DNA of 64,000 nucleotides. Source: Myxococcales bacterium (GTDB lineage Bacteria > Myxococcota_A > Polyangia > Haliangiales > Haliangiaceae). The stretch lies in NCBI GenBank assembly GCA_016720595.1, contig JADKKI010000009.1:248001-312000 (forward strand). Direction: 5' to 3'. Position 1 is the first letter of the stretch; each line of letters begins with the position of its first letter. Shown one piece after another: positions 16,240 through 25,044 of this stretch. The translations under genes and the position numbers were made by a program. The notes beneath the pieces are model-generated. The model did no database searches. It saw only the letters and a program-made list of their open reading frames with translations, and had not been told where the DNA came from.

Positions 16240-18369
16240 TCAGCGCGTCGGATCGCGCGGTGCTGGGTCCGAGACATCGGGGCGGCCATCGCCGTCGAAG
16301 TCGGCCACCGGGGCCTTGGTCATCCGCACGCGTGGCGCCTCGCCCGCCTGGTGCGTGTCGAGGATCTCGAGCACCTGCTCGAGCGTCTCGTAGATCGGAT
16401 TCTCGATCGTGATCGGATCCGCGAGCAGCCGGAACGGAACGTCGCCCGTGGGGTCAGGTTCGGGTTCGTAGCGGAGCGTGCCGTGCTCGCTGCTCCAGTT
16501 CGCCCCATGCGTGGCGGGCGCGTACTGGACGAGCACGGCGGTCTGGCCCGCGCGGTTGGCCGCGGCGGGTGAGGCGATCGTCGCGAGGCCGGGCGGCGGT
16601 TCGAGGTGGGGTGCGAGGAGGTCGAGGCCGAACGCCTGCGCGAGGGCCGTGGTCCCGACGTTGGACAGGACCTGATCGCCGACGACCTCGATCGCGACCA
16701 CGCTGCGTGGTCCGAGCACGGAGCCCGCGATCTCGAATCGATCGTGCAGCACGTGCGGCGCATAGGTCAGAGGATCCGCGCCGTCGATCACGGACTGCAT
16801 GAGACCGATCAGCGGGCTCCAGCGATCGAGCTTCTGCTTCGGGCTGTAGATGGTCTCGATGAACGGCAGCGCGAGGGCGCCGATCTCGGCGCTCGAGGTC
16901 AGGAGCTTGTCGAGGATGCCGCCGCCCGGCACATCGAGGACGTAGAGATCGATCTGCGGCTCGAGCGCAGCGAACACGGTCCCCACCACCGTGCCGAACG
17001 ATTCGCCGAGATATGCGACGTGCGTGACATCGAGCTTCGGGATCCCACCTGGGCCAGCGAGCGCGGAGAGATCGAGATCCGTGCGATGCAGGAGCTGCGA
17101 GACCCGACACAGATCGAGCGCGGACTGCCGGATGCCATCGCGGACCGCGGCGATGCCGAGGAAGCCTTCGAAGAAGTCGAACGTCGAGCCGAGCCCGGTG
17201 CGATCGCCGAACCCATCGGGCCCGGTCGCCACGCCAGAGAACGCCGTCAGCTGCGCCGCCATGTTCGCGACGTTGTCCTCGGGGTTGTAGCGAGAGCCGT
17301 GACCGACCATGTCGATGCCAACGATCGCGAAGCCCCGCGCGGTCAGTGGCTCGGCGAACGACAGCAGCTGATCGCGGCCGGCGCCCAGGCCGTGGCCGTA
17401 GATCACCACGGGATAGCCGGTCTCGGGAGGTGGCGCCGCGGGCAGGATGAACGTGATCGGGATCCGCTCGACGGCGCGGATCCGGGCGTCGGGGGCAAAC
17501 GTCTCGTCCTCGGGGCCATCGGTGTGCGTATCGTCGTTGCGGAACCGCACCACCGAGATCGTGCCGGTGCCGACGACCCCGACGTGATCGTGGGCGATGC
17601 CGGTGGGGTTGTCGTTGCCCCAGCGCTCGAGGCCGGCGCGTGGGCCGCTGGTGGCACGCGTCGCCTGGCCGAGGACGCGATCGAGCGCCGTGGTGCCGGC
17701 GAAGATGATCTCCGGGCGCTCGAACGCGAGCTCGGGTGGCGCGGCGGCTGACTGGAGAGCGGCGGCGGTCAAGAGCGGCGCGCTCGCGTGCTCGGTGGTG
17801 AACACGGCGAGCCCCGCGAGATCCGTGCGGTGAAGCTCGGTGACCGCATCGGCGGTGGTCTGCCAGCGCGCGGGGACCGCATCGAGATCGCGAAGCGGCG
17901 CCGCGCCGATCTCGGTGGTGACGTAGGCGGCGTAGCGCGTGCCTTCGCGCAGCGGCACACCGGTGGCGAGCGATCCGGCGAGCACGTGCCTGTCCGCGTC
18001 GTAGCGCCAGTCCATGGCCACGGTGCGTCCGCGCTCGGGCGAGGCCGGATCCACGTCGACGAGGCCGGCGGCCTCGGCGGGGACGTCGTCGAGGGAGAGC
18101 TCCCCGTCGATGAAGAACTCGACCAGGGGCCGCACGCCGAAGCCATCGAGCGTAGCCAGGTGCGTGGCGACCAGATCGGCGTGATGCGCGACGATCGCAT
18201 CCAGCCCCTCGATCACACCGAGGTGATCGCCGTCGCGGACGGCGTCCGTCGGGAACGGTGCGGAGCCGTACGCGGGTGCGGCACCGGTGATGGTCATGGT
18301 CACCGTCACGGGCTGCGCATCGCCGCACGCGCCGAGGAGCAGGAGGGCACAGACACTGGCTCGCTTCAT
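16240..18369 (-). CDS. Large alpha/beta-hydrolase lipoprotein
   Basis: A 709-residue protein with lipoprotein signal MKRASVCALLLLGAC. The long N-terminal part (about 20-310) is beta-rich. An alpha/beta-hydrolase core follows: YGHGLGAG (oxyanion region), GIDMVGHGSR and the nucleophile elbow GESFG near residue 453. Near the C-terminus PATHGANW could supply the His, and the last residues VADFDGDGRPDVSDPAP resemble a calcium-binding thrombospondin/dockerin-type loop. It is probably an outer-membrane or secreted esterase or lipase; the substrate is unknown. Its ATG overlaps the stop of the TetR gene as ATGA, so the regulator and hydrolase are co-transcribed. Confidence 0.85.
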   Translation of the reverse strand: MKRASVCALLLLGACGDAQPVTVTMTITGAAPAYGSAPFPTDAVRDGDHLGVIEGLDAIVAHHADLVATHLATLDGFGVRPLVEFFIDGELSLDDVPAEAAGLVDVDPASPERGRTVAMDWRYDADRHVLAGSLATGVPLREGTRYAAYVTTEIGAAPLRDLDAVPARWQTTADAVTELHRTDLAGLAVFTTEHASAPLLTAAALQSAAAPPELAFERPEIIFAGTTALDRVLGQATRATSGPRAGLERWGNDNPTGIAHDHVGVVGTGTISVVRFRNDDTHTDGPEDETFAPDARIRAVERIPITFILPAAPPPETGYPVVIYGHGLGAGRDQLLSFAEPLTARGFAIVGIDMVGHGSRYNPEDNVANMAAQLTAFSGVATGPDGFGDRTGLGSTFDFFEGFLGIAAVRDGIRQSALDLCRVSQLLHRTDLDLSALAGPGGIPKLDVTHVAYLGESFGTVVGTVFAALEPQIDLYVLDVPGGGILDKLLTSSAEIGALALPFIETIYSPKQKLDRWSPLIGLMQSVIDGADPLTYAPHVLHDRFEIAGSVLGPRSVVAIEVVGDQVLSNVGTTALAQAFGLDLLAPHLEPPPGLATIASPAAANRAGQTAVLVQYAPATHGANWSSEHGTLRYEPEPDPTGDVPFRLLADPITIENPIYETLEQVLEILDTHQAGEAPRVRMTKAPVADFDGDGRPDVSDPAPRDPTR

Positions 18370-18947
18370 GGTGTCCCCGTTCGCGGGAGGATGGCGCGCG
18401 CCACCGAGATCAGCTGCGCGCGCAGGGTTGGGAGATCGATCTCGTTCCACACGGCCCAGCGCACGATCTGGATCTCGAGGGCGCCGATCAGCGCCCACGC
18501 GAGCGCCTGCGGGTCCGCGATCTTGAGCTTCTTGAGCGCGCCGATCCGCATCGCGAGGAACGCGGCGAGCAGGTGGTACTCGATCTGGCGCGCCTCCATC
18601 GCCGCCGGGGCGCCCCCTGCCTCCGCGAGGATCAGGCGGACGAGCGGCTTGCGTCGCGCGAACCGCTCGCACAGCAGATCTACGCCGCGCTCGATGCCGG
18701 TCTCGAGATCCCGTGCCCCATCGAGCACGCTCGGCGCGCCCTGGTGCAGTTCGGCGAACAGCCGCGCGGTCAGGGCCGCGACCACCGCCTCCTTCGAATC
18801 GAACCGCGCGTAGAACGCGGTGGTCGAGACCTGCGCCGCGGACATCAGCGTGCGCAGCGAGACGTCGGCATACGGCTGCTCGGCGAGCACGCGCTCCGCG
18901 GCATCGAGGATCCCGTCCGCGCTCGGCTTGGTGGCTCGCTTCGTCAC
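18366..18947 (-). CDS. TetR-family transcriptional regulator
   Basis: About 193 residues. The N-terminal helix-turn-helix region reads ILDAAERVLAE, then SLRTLMSAAQVSTTAFYARF, typical of TetR proteins; the rest is the helical ligand/dimerisation domain. GTG 18947 (VTKRATKPSADG) is preferred to TTG 18983, because TTG would place the start inside the palindrome at 18977-18994. The gene is translationally coupled to the downstream hydrolase lipoprotein and divergent from exonuclease III. It most likely represses its own operon; the effector is unknown, although the target suggests a lipid or ester. Confidence 0.9.
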   Translation of the reverse strand: MTKRATKPSADGILDAAERVLAEQPYADVSLRTLMSAAQVSTTAFYARFDSKEAVVAALTARLFAELHQGAPSVLDGARDLETGIERGVDLLCERFARRKPLVRLILAEAGGAPAAMEARQIEYHLLAAFLAMRIGALKKLKIADPQALAWALIGALEIQIVRWAVWNEIDLPTLRAQLISVARAILPRTGTP

Positions 18948-18976
18948 GCCTGCAGAGATATCAGCGCCACCAAAAG

Positions 18977-18994
18977 AAAACAAACGTTTGTTTT
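18977..18994. promoter_or_regulatory. 18-bp perfect palindrome, probable TetR operator
   Basis: AAAACAAACGTTTGTTTT is exactly self-complementary and AT-rich in a GC-rich region. It lies between the TetR start and the divergent exonuclease III gene, where autoregulating TetR proteins normally bind. It could block promoters in both directions. Confidence 0.75.
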
Positions 18995-19059
18995 TATTCT
19001 CGGAGAACGCCCTGGAAAACCAAGTAGTTCAGCCAACACGCGTGGTATCAGGAGGTGCC

Positions 19060-19818
19060 GTGAAGGTCGCGACCTGGAACGTCAACGGGATCCGCGCTCG
19101 GTCGTCGCAGCTCCTTCACTGGATCGACCGCGAGGAGCCAGACGTGATCTGCCTCCAGGAGATCAAGGCAGGCCCGGAGCAGGTCCCCGAGCCGATCGCG
19201 CAGCTCGCCGGCTATCACGTGCACTTCCACGGCGCGGGTGGCTACTCGGGGGTGGCGTTACTCCTGCGGACCAAGGTGTTCGCGGCCGCACCGGTGTTCA
19301 CGTCTCCGCCCTTCGATCTCGAGCATCGGATCGTGGTGGCCGAGGTCGGGACCCTCGTGTTCGCCAGTGTCTACGTCCCGAACGGCGGCAAGGACTTCGC
19401 CGTGAAGATGACGTTTCTGCGCGAGCTCGTGGCGTGGGCGGGCGAGCTCGCCGCGGAGGGCAAGCACCTCGTGTTGTGCGGCGACTACAACGTCGCGCGC
19501 ACGTTCGTCGACGTTCACCCGGTGCTGCGCAAGCAGGTGATCGGCCAGTTGCCCGAGGAGCGCGAGCTGATCGAGCAGCTGCTCGCGCACGAACTCGTCG
19601 ACGTCGGGCGGCACGTCGAGCCCGACAACGATCGCCTGTTCACGTGGTGGGCGCCATGGCGCAACATGCGCGAGCGCAACATCGGCTGGCGCCTCGATTA
19701 CATCGCCGCGCACCGCGCGCTCGTCGACGAGACCGTCACCGCCAAGCACTATCGCGATGTCGGGACGAGCGACCACGGTCCGGTGATCGCTCATCTCCGC
19801 GCGACACCGGCCGCGTAG
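19060..19818 (+). CDS. xth: Exodeoxyribonuclease III
   Basis: A 252-residue DNA repair enzyme of the AP endonuclease/exonuclease family. Motifs in order: WNVNGIRAR, LQEIK (metal-binding Glu), YSGVALL, GDYNVAR, WRLDYI and the terminal TSDHGPV with catalytic Asp-His. GTG 19060 is set by GGAGGT a few bases upstream. It has full family length. It is divergent from the TetR gene, with the palindrome 65 bases upstream, so the TetR protein might also affect it. Confidence 0.93.
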   Translation: MKVATWNVNGIRARSSQLLHWIDREEPDVICLQEIKAGPEQVPEPIAQLAGYHVHFHGAGGYSGVALLLRTKVFAAAPVFTSPPFDLEHRIVVAEVGTLVFASVYVPNGGKDFAVKMTFLRELVAWAGELAAEGKHLVLCGDYNVARTFVDVHPVLRKQVIGQLPEERELIEQLLAHELVDVGRHVEPDNDRLFTWWAPWRNMRERNIGWRLDYIAAHRALVDETVTAKHYRDVGTSDHGPVIAHLRATPAA

Positions 19819-19836
19819 CGACAGCGCGCCGCTGGG

Positions 19837-20538
19837 TCACGCGCGGCTCGGCGACAGCGCGCCGCTGACGGTCACGAGCTGATAACCACGCGCACGCAGC
19901 GCCGGGATCAGCCGGCGCACCGCCTCGATCGTGACCTCACCGCCCTCGCGTGCCTCGTGCATCAAGATGATGCTGCCCGGGCGGGTCCGCTCGAGGACAC
20001 GCGCGACGACCTCGTCGGCGGGCTTGCCCTTCCAGTCATAGCTGTTGACGTCCCACAGCACGAGCCGCTTCGCGAGCCGGGCAAAGGCGCGGACCGTCCA
20101 CGGCGAGCGGCCACCCCACGGCGGGCGCGCCACCATCGGGACCTGTCCCGTCGCCTGGGTGATCGCGGCATCGGTCCTCGCGAGCTCGCGCTCCACGCTC
20201 CGCGAGCGCGCGAGCGGGAGGTAGCGATGGCAGTACGTGTGGTTGCCGAGCTCGTGCCCTTCGGCCGCCATCCGCGTGACCACGTCGGGGTGCATCTCGA
20301 CCGCATCACCGAGCAGGAAGAACGTCGCTGGTGCGTTCGCCTCGGCGAGGACGTCGAGCAGGGCCGGCGTCCGCACCGGATCTGGACCATCGTCGAACGT
20401 CAGCGCCACGACCTTGCGATCGCGGCGGAGGTGGCGCTGCGTCCGCATCAGCCAGTCGACCGGGCCGCTGAAGCCGCCGTAGAACAGCAGGTAGACCAGC
20501 ACCAGGAGCGGGATCACGGCGAGGAGCGCGAGCACCAT
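19837..20538 (-). CDS. Polysaccharide deacetylase (NodB homology domain)
   Basis: A 233-residue protein with one N-terminal transmembrane anchor (MVLALLAVIPLLVLVYLLFY) and a NodB domain. It shows TFDDGPD (catalytic Asp and metal Asp), HELGNHTYCHRY with the two metal-binding His, RPPWGGRSP and the final IILMHE. Such enzymes remove N-acetyl groups from peptidoglycan or other cell-surface glycans; the anchor places it on the periplasmic face. It is convergent with exonuclease III. A 141-base gap separates it from the AAA+ gene upstream on the same strand. Confidence 0.92.
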   Translation of the reverse strand: MVLALLAVIPLLVLVYLLFYGGFSGPVDWLMRTQRHLRRDRKVVALTFDDGPDPVRTPALLDVLAEANAPATFFLLGDAVEMHPDVVTRMAAEGHELGNHTYCHRYLPLARSRSVERELARTDAAITQATGQVPMVARPPWGGRSPWTVRAFARLAKRLVLWDVNSYDWKGKPADEVVARVLERTRPGSIILMHEAREGGEVTIEAVRRLIPALRARGYQLVTVSGALSPSRA

Positions 20539-20679
20539 GCTGCCGGAAGATGCGAGCGGGATGCCGGGGTGTGCCTCGTGTCGCCATGCACCCTTACGGG
20601 CTGGACTGGTGGTTCAGCGATGGAGGTCCACCAGGTGGCACGAGGTGGCAACCGCTCCGCGTCGTCGCTGCGGGCGCCG

Positions 20680-22782
20680 CTACTCGAGGCGGCCGGCCGT
20701 GCTGACCTTGCCGCGCTCGCGATACATCCGCTCGATCGTGGCGCGCAGGAGCGTGTCGTCGATCTCCACGTTGTTCGCTCCGGCCACGTACGCCGCACGC
20801 TCGCACGCGACCTTGATGAAGCCGCCGGAGAGCTCGTAGTTCTCCGACAGCGCCTCGTAGTTGATCTCGGCCGACCGTGCGCGCTCGGGCAGCGTGCGCC
20901 GCCACAGCTCGGCGCGCATCTCGGGGCTCGGGAAGCTGAAGAACACGTCGTACGTGAACCGGCGCTTGAACGCCTGATCGATCGCCGAGGTCAGGTTCGT
21001 GGTCAGGATCGCGAGCCCGCCAAACCTCTCCAGCCGAGCGAGCAAGTAGTTGGTCTCGAGGTTGGCGTAGCGATCGTTGCTGCTCTTGACGTCACTCGTG
21101 CGCTTGCCGAACAGCGAGTCCGCCTCGTTGAACAGGAGCACCACGTGACCGGGCTCCGCGGCATCGAACACGTCGCTGAGGTTCTTCTCGGTCTCACCGA
21201 GCCACTTCGACACGACCTGCGAGAGATCGATCTCGTAGATATCGAGACCGAGCCGCTTCGCGAGCACGGTGCCCGACATCGTCTTGCCCACGCCCGGGTG
21301 CCCCGAGAACAGCACGCTGATTCCCTGCGCCCCGCGCAGCTTGAACTGATCGCGGATCCTGCGGCGCTGGCTGGCGGCCGCCGTGATCTCGAGCAGCGCG
21401 GCGCGGGTGTCGTCGTCGACGATCAGATCGTCCAGATCGAACGGCGCGGGCAGCTTCTTGCCGAGGCGCGAGATCCGCTGGTGGAGCTGCCCGGCCACGG
21501 CGCGCGCGAGATCCTCGCCCTCCGGCGGTCCAGAATCGGGCATCCGGCCCGCGGTGGCGGCCTGAGCTGCGGCGACGATGATGCCGCCGGGGATCGCGAA
21601 TCGCCCCGACAGGCTCTCCGCCTCGATGGCGGTCAGCGAGGGCACCACCTGCTGCCACATCGTGGTGCGCACCTGGAGCGCCGGGACCTCGAGCGTGAGG
21701 TGCACGATCGGCCGCTGGTGGATCCGCGGCATCCGCTCTCGGTTGATCGTGATCGCCACCGGGCCGCCCCACTCGTCGACGAGCGTCTGGAAGTACCCGG
21801 GCAGCTCGTCCTTGTCGGCCTCGAGGTTCACGGCGTCGTCGATATCGACGAACACGGGCAGCGCATCGAGCAGGCGGAGCTCGCGGATCAGCGCGCGGAT
21901 CAACCCGAGCTGCGAGGACAGCGGCACCTGCTGCAGGCGCCGTGCATCGATCAGCAGCATGCGCTTGTTCCAGTGCGCCGAGGCCTGCTGCAGGAGCAGC
22001 TTCTTGCCGAGCCCGCGCTGGCCCTGCACGCACAGCACGACCTCGTTCGAGTGCATCGCGGAGGTGGCGCGATCGATCGTCACGGCGGGGAACGCGCCGG
22101 CGACGGCGCCGCTCCGCAGCTCCGCGATCTCCGCGAGATCGGGATCGAGCGCGACGCGCGTGCCATCGAGGAGATAGACCAGCCGGGTCGCCGCCCGCAT
22201 CCGCCGGTACATCACCGATTCGGCGGGCGCGAACTCGAGCAGCTGGAACCGGATGAGCGGCGAGCTCGGTGAGAGATCGCGCGCCATCAGCGAGCGAGAA
22301 TCGGGCGTGTCGTACACCAGCTGCGCGAGCAGGCGGCCATCGAGACCGCGGCAGCTCGGATCGCGGGCGAGGTAGCGATAGCCCTGCACGAGGTTCGGAT
22401 CGGCCTCGGGCAGGAGGGCGTACATGAGCGTGGCCCACTGGCGCGGCGTCAGCTCGAACACGCGGATCATGTCGACGAGCGGAGAGCGCAGGCCCGCGCG
22501 GATCGTGGCCTGGATTCGCGCTTCGGTCTCGCGGTGCGCGGTCAGGTAGCGCTCGAGCACGATCGACGCGCCTGCCTCGTCGCCCGAGGTGAGCTCGCCG
22601 CGTGCCGCCGCGAACAACCGCCCCATGTCCGAGGGCGCGACGACGTCATCCGTGGGGAGCGGCTGCGCTCCGGGCGTCCGCGTCCAGCCCAGTCGGATCT
22701 GATACTCGACCCGAAGCCAGGCACGGCGAAGCTCGTCGCGCAGATGGGACGCGACGTCGATGTACGGCTCGGCCTCGGCCAT
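20680..22782 (-). CDS. AAA+ ATPase of the contractile-injection-system-associated type
   Basis: A 700-residue protein. The N-terminal ~230 residues are helical. A first ATPase-like region (about 245-400) has a degenerate P-loop, GQRGLGKK, and VFVDIDD. The C-terminal AAA+ domain (about 465-690) has Walker A GHPGVGKT with Lys500, Walker B LLFNEADSLFGKR, sensor-1 LTTN and an RRF arginine finger. The stretch after Walker B (DRYANLETNYLLARLERFGG) closely recalls the AAA+ ATPases of extracellular contractile injection systems (Afp15/Pvc15-like), from memory of the family. Walker B has Asn where Asp is usual. No sheath, tube or baseplate gene is in the window. The partner gene lies 18 bases upstream. 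Confidence 0.75.
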   Translation of the reverse strand: MAEAEPYIDVASHLRDELRRAWLRVEYQIRLGWTRTPGAQPLPTDDVVAPSDMGRLFAAARGELTSGDEAGASIVLERYLTAHRETEARIQATIRAGLRSPLVDMIRVFELTPRQWATLMYALLPEADPNLVQGYRYLARDPSCRGLDGRLLAQLVYDTPDSRSLMARDLSPSSPLIRFQLLEFAPAESVMYRRMRAATRLVYLLDGTRVALDPDLAEIAELRSGAVAGAFPAVTIDRATSAMHSNEVVLCVQGQRGLGKKLLLQQASAHWNKRMLLIDARRLQQVPLSSQLGLIRALIRELRLLDALPVFVDIDDAVNLEADKDELPGYFQTLVDEWGGPVAITINRERMPRIHQRPIVHLTLEVPALQVRTTMWQQVVPSLTAIEAESLSGRFAIPGGIIVAAAQAATAGRMPDSGPPEGEDLARAVAGQLHQRISRLGKKLPAPFDLDDLIVDDDTRAALLEITAAASQRRRIRDQFKLRGAQGISVLFSGHPGVGKTMSGTVLAKRLGLDIYEIDLSQVVSKWLGETEKNLSDVFDAAEPGHVVLLFNEADSLFGKRTSDVKSSNDRYANLETNYLLARLERFGGLAILTTNLTSAIDQAFKRRFTYDVFFSFPSPEMRAELWRRTLPERARSAEINYEALSENYELSGGFIKVACERAAYVAGANNVEIDDTLLRATIERMYRERGKVSTAGRLE

Positions 22783-22800
22783 GCCGCAACTATCGCACGG

Positions 22801-23589
22801 CTACGCGCGCTGGAGGTCTTCGCGCCCGAACCCGAGCTCTTGCTTGTTCGCGAGGTCGTTGTCCTGGTCGTGCTTCGAATCGTGCTTGGCCTGGGCGTTC
22901 TTGCCCGGGCGTGCCTTCTTCTCTTCGCTCGGAGGGGTGGCCGCCCGCGGGGTCTCGGCGTCGGGCCGGTTGATCTTGTCGTCGTCGCGGTTGGCCACGG
23001 CCTTCATCTGATCGATGAACGGCGTGGTGTACATGGCGGCGGAGATCTGGAGGCGCTGACCACCGGGGATCAGCTTGTCCTGCGCTGCGTTCTCCGAGCC
23101 GAACAGCTCGTCGAACTTGGAATCGCCGAGATCGTCGCGCAGCTCGTCGAGCTGCTCCGCGACGGCGATCGTGCGGAAGTCGGCGATCGTGGGGCCACGG
23201 AACCAGGCCTTCAACGCCTCCGACGCGCTGTGACCCTTCTTGAGATCGAACTTCATGCCCGTCTTGGGGGAGTGCGACCACGCATCGGCCTTGGTGTGGC
23301 CGTTGCGGTACATCTCCTTCCACTTGGCGTCCTGGCCGGCCGCCTCGCACGCGTGCTTGTACTCCTCGGGCTGGAACACGCCGTGATCGATCGAGCTCGA
23401 GTCCGACTTCCCGCCCTCGAACGCGAGCTGCGAGGCCGTGGCAGTGGCCGGCGTTCCACCACCTCGGTGCACGGCGGGGACCTCGCCTTCGGACTGGATC
23501 TGTCCCGCGCCCAGCTCGTGGCTCTCCGGAGCCACGGCCGCGGGTGCCCGCAGCTCGTGCTCGTCCTCGGCGCGGTCTTTGGCGGGCAT
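22801..23589 (-). CDS. Putative cargo-like partner of the AAA+ ATPase
   Basis: A 262-residue hydrophilic protein without signal peptide or membrane segment. A low-complexity N-terminus (about 1-60, with SHELGAGQIQSEG) precedes a compact domain (about 70-205) containing WFRGPTIADFRTIAVAEQL and SKFDELFGSENAAQDKL. The C-terminal ~50 residues are Lys/Asp-rich and disordered. The GPTIAD/FDELFG pattern resembles proteins found near injection-system loci, but this is a recollection and the activity is unknown. It is the first gene of a two-gene operon with the ATPase. Cytoplasmic location is inferred. Confidence 0.55.
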   Translation of the reverse strand: MPAKDRAEDEHELRAPAAVAPESHELGAGQIQSEGEVPAVHRGGGTPATATASQLAFEGGKSDSSSIDHGVFQPEEYKHACEAAGQDAKWKEMYRNGHTKADAWSHSPKTGMKFDLKKGHSASEALKAWFRGPTIADFRTIAVAEQLDELRDDLGDSKFDELFGSENAAQDKLIPGGQRLQISAAMYTTPFIDQMKAVANRDDDKINRPDAETPRAATPPSEEKKARPGKNAQAKHDSKHDQDNDLANKQELGFGREDLQRA

Positions 23590-23662
23590 GTGTGAATGAT
23601 ACGGGTGAACGGGGCGGATCTCCCTATGGAACTTCGCCTAACAATTCACGAAGATTCGGGTC

Positions 23663-24829
23663 GTGGGCTTCGGGCTATCCCGGCGAGCGCGGTCACGGAA
23701 GGCCAAGGGAGGGCTGCGGGCGCTGATCGGCCGCGCTCCGGATGCCCGCGAGGTCGGTGACCGGCTCGGCCGGATCGCCCGGCGGATGCTCGGGGATGCG
23801 GTCCGCGATACGTCGGCCAAGCGGGTGACCCTCGACCTTCATCCGGCGGCGGGACCTGTACGGATCGTCGTGCTGCCGGATGGGGATCTCGAGGTCAGCG
23901 GCGAGACCAGCGCGGTCGGGCCTGGCTATCACGCCGACATCCTGGCGCGCCTCGCCCCGGTGCTGGAGGAGCTCGACTTCACGTGGGCCGATGACCAACC
24001 GGATCCGCGGACGGCGATGGCGGCATGGCTCGCGGCCGAGCTCGCGGCGGGCGTCACACGGATCGGCCTTCCCGCGGAGCTCCAGTTCAAGATCGATGCG
24101 GCCGTCCTGACCTCGATGGGGCCGCGCGATGCGGCGTGGCGCGATGCGGTGATCGCGGATCCCGCACGAGGCGCCGATGCGTTCGCGTGGTGGGATGATG
24201 GGCCGGGACAGCACGAACGCTCGTGTGCGTTGCTCGCGATGTCGCTCGAGGTGCCGTGGCGCGAGCCGCTCGATGCCGAGGAGCGCGCGCTGATGACCGG
24301 GGTCGATCGGAACCTCAAGGCCGCGCGCAAGGCGAACCGGGAGCTCGAGCTGCCGGTGGCCGAGTGGGTGGAGCTCCTCGAGTGCCTCGGCGAGGAGGCA
24401 CGCGCCGCGGACCTGCGCGAGCGCGCGGGCCCTCTCCGATCCGTGCTCGGCTATCGCCGCCATCCCATCGAGGTCGCGCTCGACTCCGGCTGGATGTTCG
24501 AGCTGCCAGGCGCGTTCGTGGGATCGTGGGAGGACGAGCGGTACTGGGCCACCGATGGTGATCGCATGGTCGAGCTGACCTGCCTGACCACTGCGGGCGA
24601 GCAAGACTCCGAAGCGCTGCTCGCGATCGCGCCTGCACAGCATCCCGTGATCGAGCGGATCGCCGATCCGGAGCGGCACGGGCGCGCCGAGGCCTACGAC
24701 GAGGGTGACGTGCACATCATCCACGGCCTGATGGCCGCGACGCCGGAGATCGCGATCCTGACCTGCAAAGGCGCGCGCACCGACGAGCCGTGGGCGCTCG
24801 CCACCTGGCGCAGCCTGCGCCGCACCTGA
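23663..24829 (+). CDS. Hypothetical protein
   Basis: A 388-residue soluble protein of unknown family, starting with a basic segment (MGFGLSRRARSRKAKGG). Mixed alpha/beta sequence follows, with Trp-rich stretches (AFAWWDDGPGQHERS, FVGSWEDERYWATDGD). No catalytic motif is recognisable. It is divergent from the AAA+/cargo operon, with 73 bases between start codons, so the two may share control. The start is GTG with no strong ribosome-binding site. Confidence 0.65.
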   Translation: MGFGLSRRARSRKAKGGLRALIGRAPDAREVGDRLGRIARRMLGDAVRDTSAKRVTLDLHPAAGPVRIVVLPDGDLEVSGETSAVGPGYHADILARLAPVLEELDFTWADDQPDPRTAMAAWLAAELAAGVTRIGLPAELQFKIDAAVLTSMGPRDAAWRDAVIADPARGADAFAWWDDGPGQHERSCALLAMSLEVPWREPLDAEERALMTGVDRNLKAARKANRELELPVAEWVELLECLGEEARAADLRERAGPLRSVLGYRRHPIEVALDSGWMFELPGAFVGSWEDERYWATDGDRMVELTCLTTAGEQDSEALLAIAPAQHPVIERIADPERHGRAEAYDEGDVHIIHGLMAATPEIAILTCKGARTDEPWALATWRSLRRT

Positions 24830-24880
24830 CAATGCTCTGGCAGTCGTGCGTTGGTGATCAGGACTCGCGACGCTCGATGA

Positions 24881-24936
24881 CCCGGGGGGGCCCCGGGGGG
24901 GGGGAAAAAAAAAAGGGGGGGGGGGGGGGGGGAGGG
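24881..24936. other. G/A homopolymer tract, probable assembly artefact
   Basis: Runs of G, C, G, ten A and then about 20 G in an intergenic gap between convergent genes. It resembles the G tracts at 7474-7743 and 15966-16032. No gene is seen in 24830-25044 apart from the nearby repeat. Confidence 0.75.
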
Positions 24937-24952
24937 ACTCTTAGGAAAAGCC

Positions 24953-24991
24953 TTCCGACCTAGGTTCCTGGCTTCCTTGCTTTGAACTCCG
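24953..24991 (+). repeat. TTCCTGGCTTCC-type intergenic repeat, copy 3
   Basis: Reads TTCCGACCTAGGTTCCTGGC then TTCCTTGCTTTGAACTCCG. It aligns with copy 2 at 15881-15920 and, inverted, with copy 1 at 15646-15684. As at the other site it lies directly beside a G tract. Confidence 0.55.
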
Positions 24992-25044
24992 AGAACGTAC
25001 GGATGGGTCAGCGACGATCTGCAACGAGCCCGCACCCTTCCACG

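Noticed and set aside
19957..22272. A 771-codon plus-strand frame opposite the AAA+ gene
   Set aside because: Its composition is that of a reverse-strand shadow, and the minus strand carries Walker motifs.
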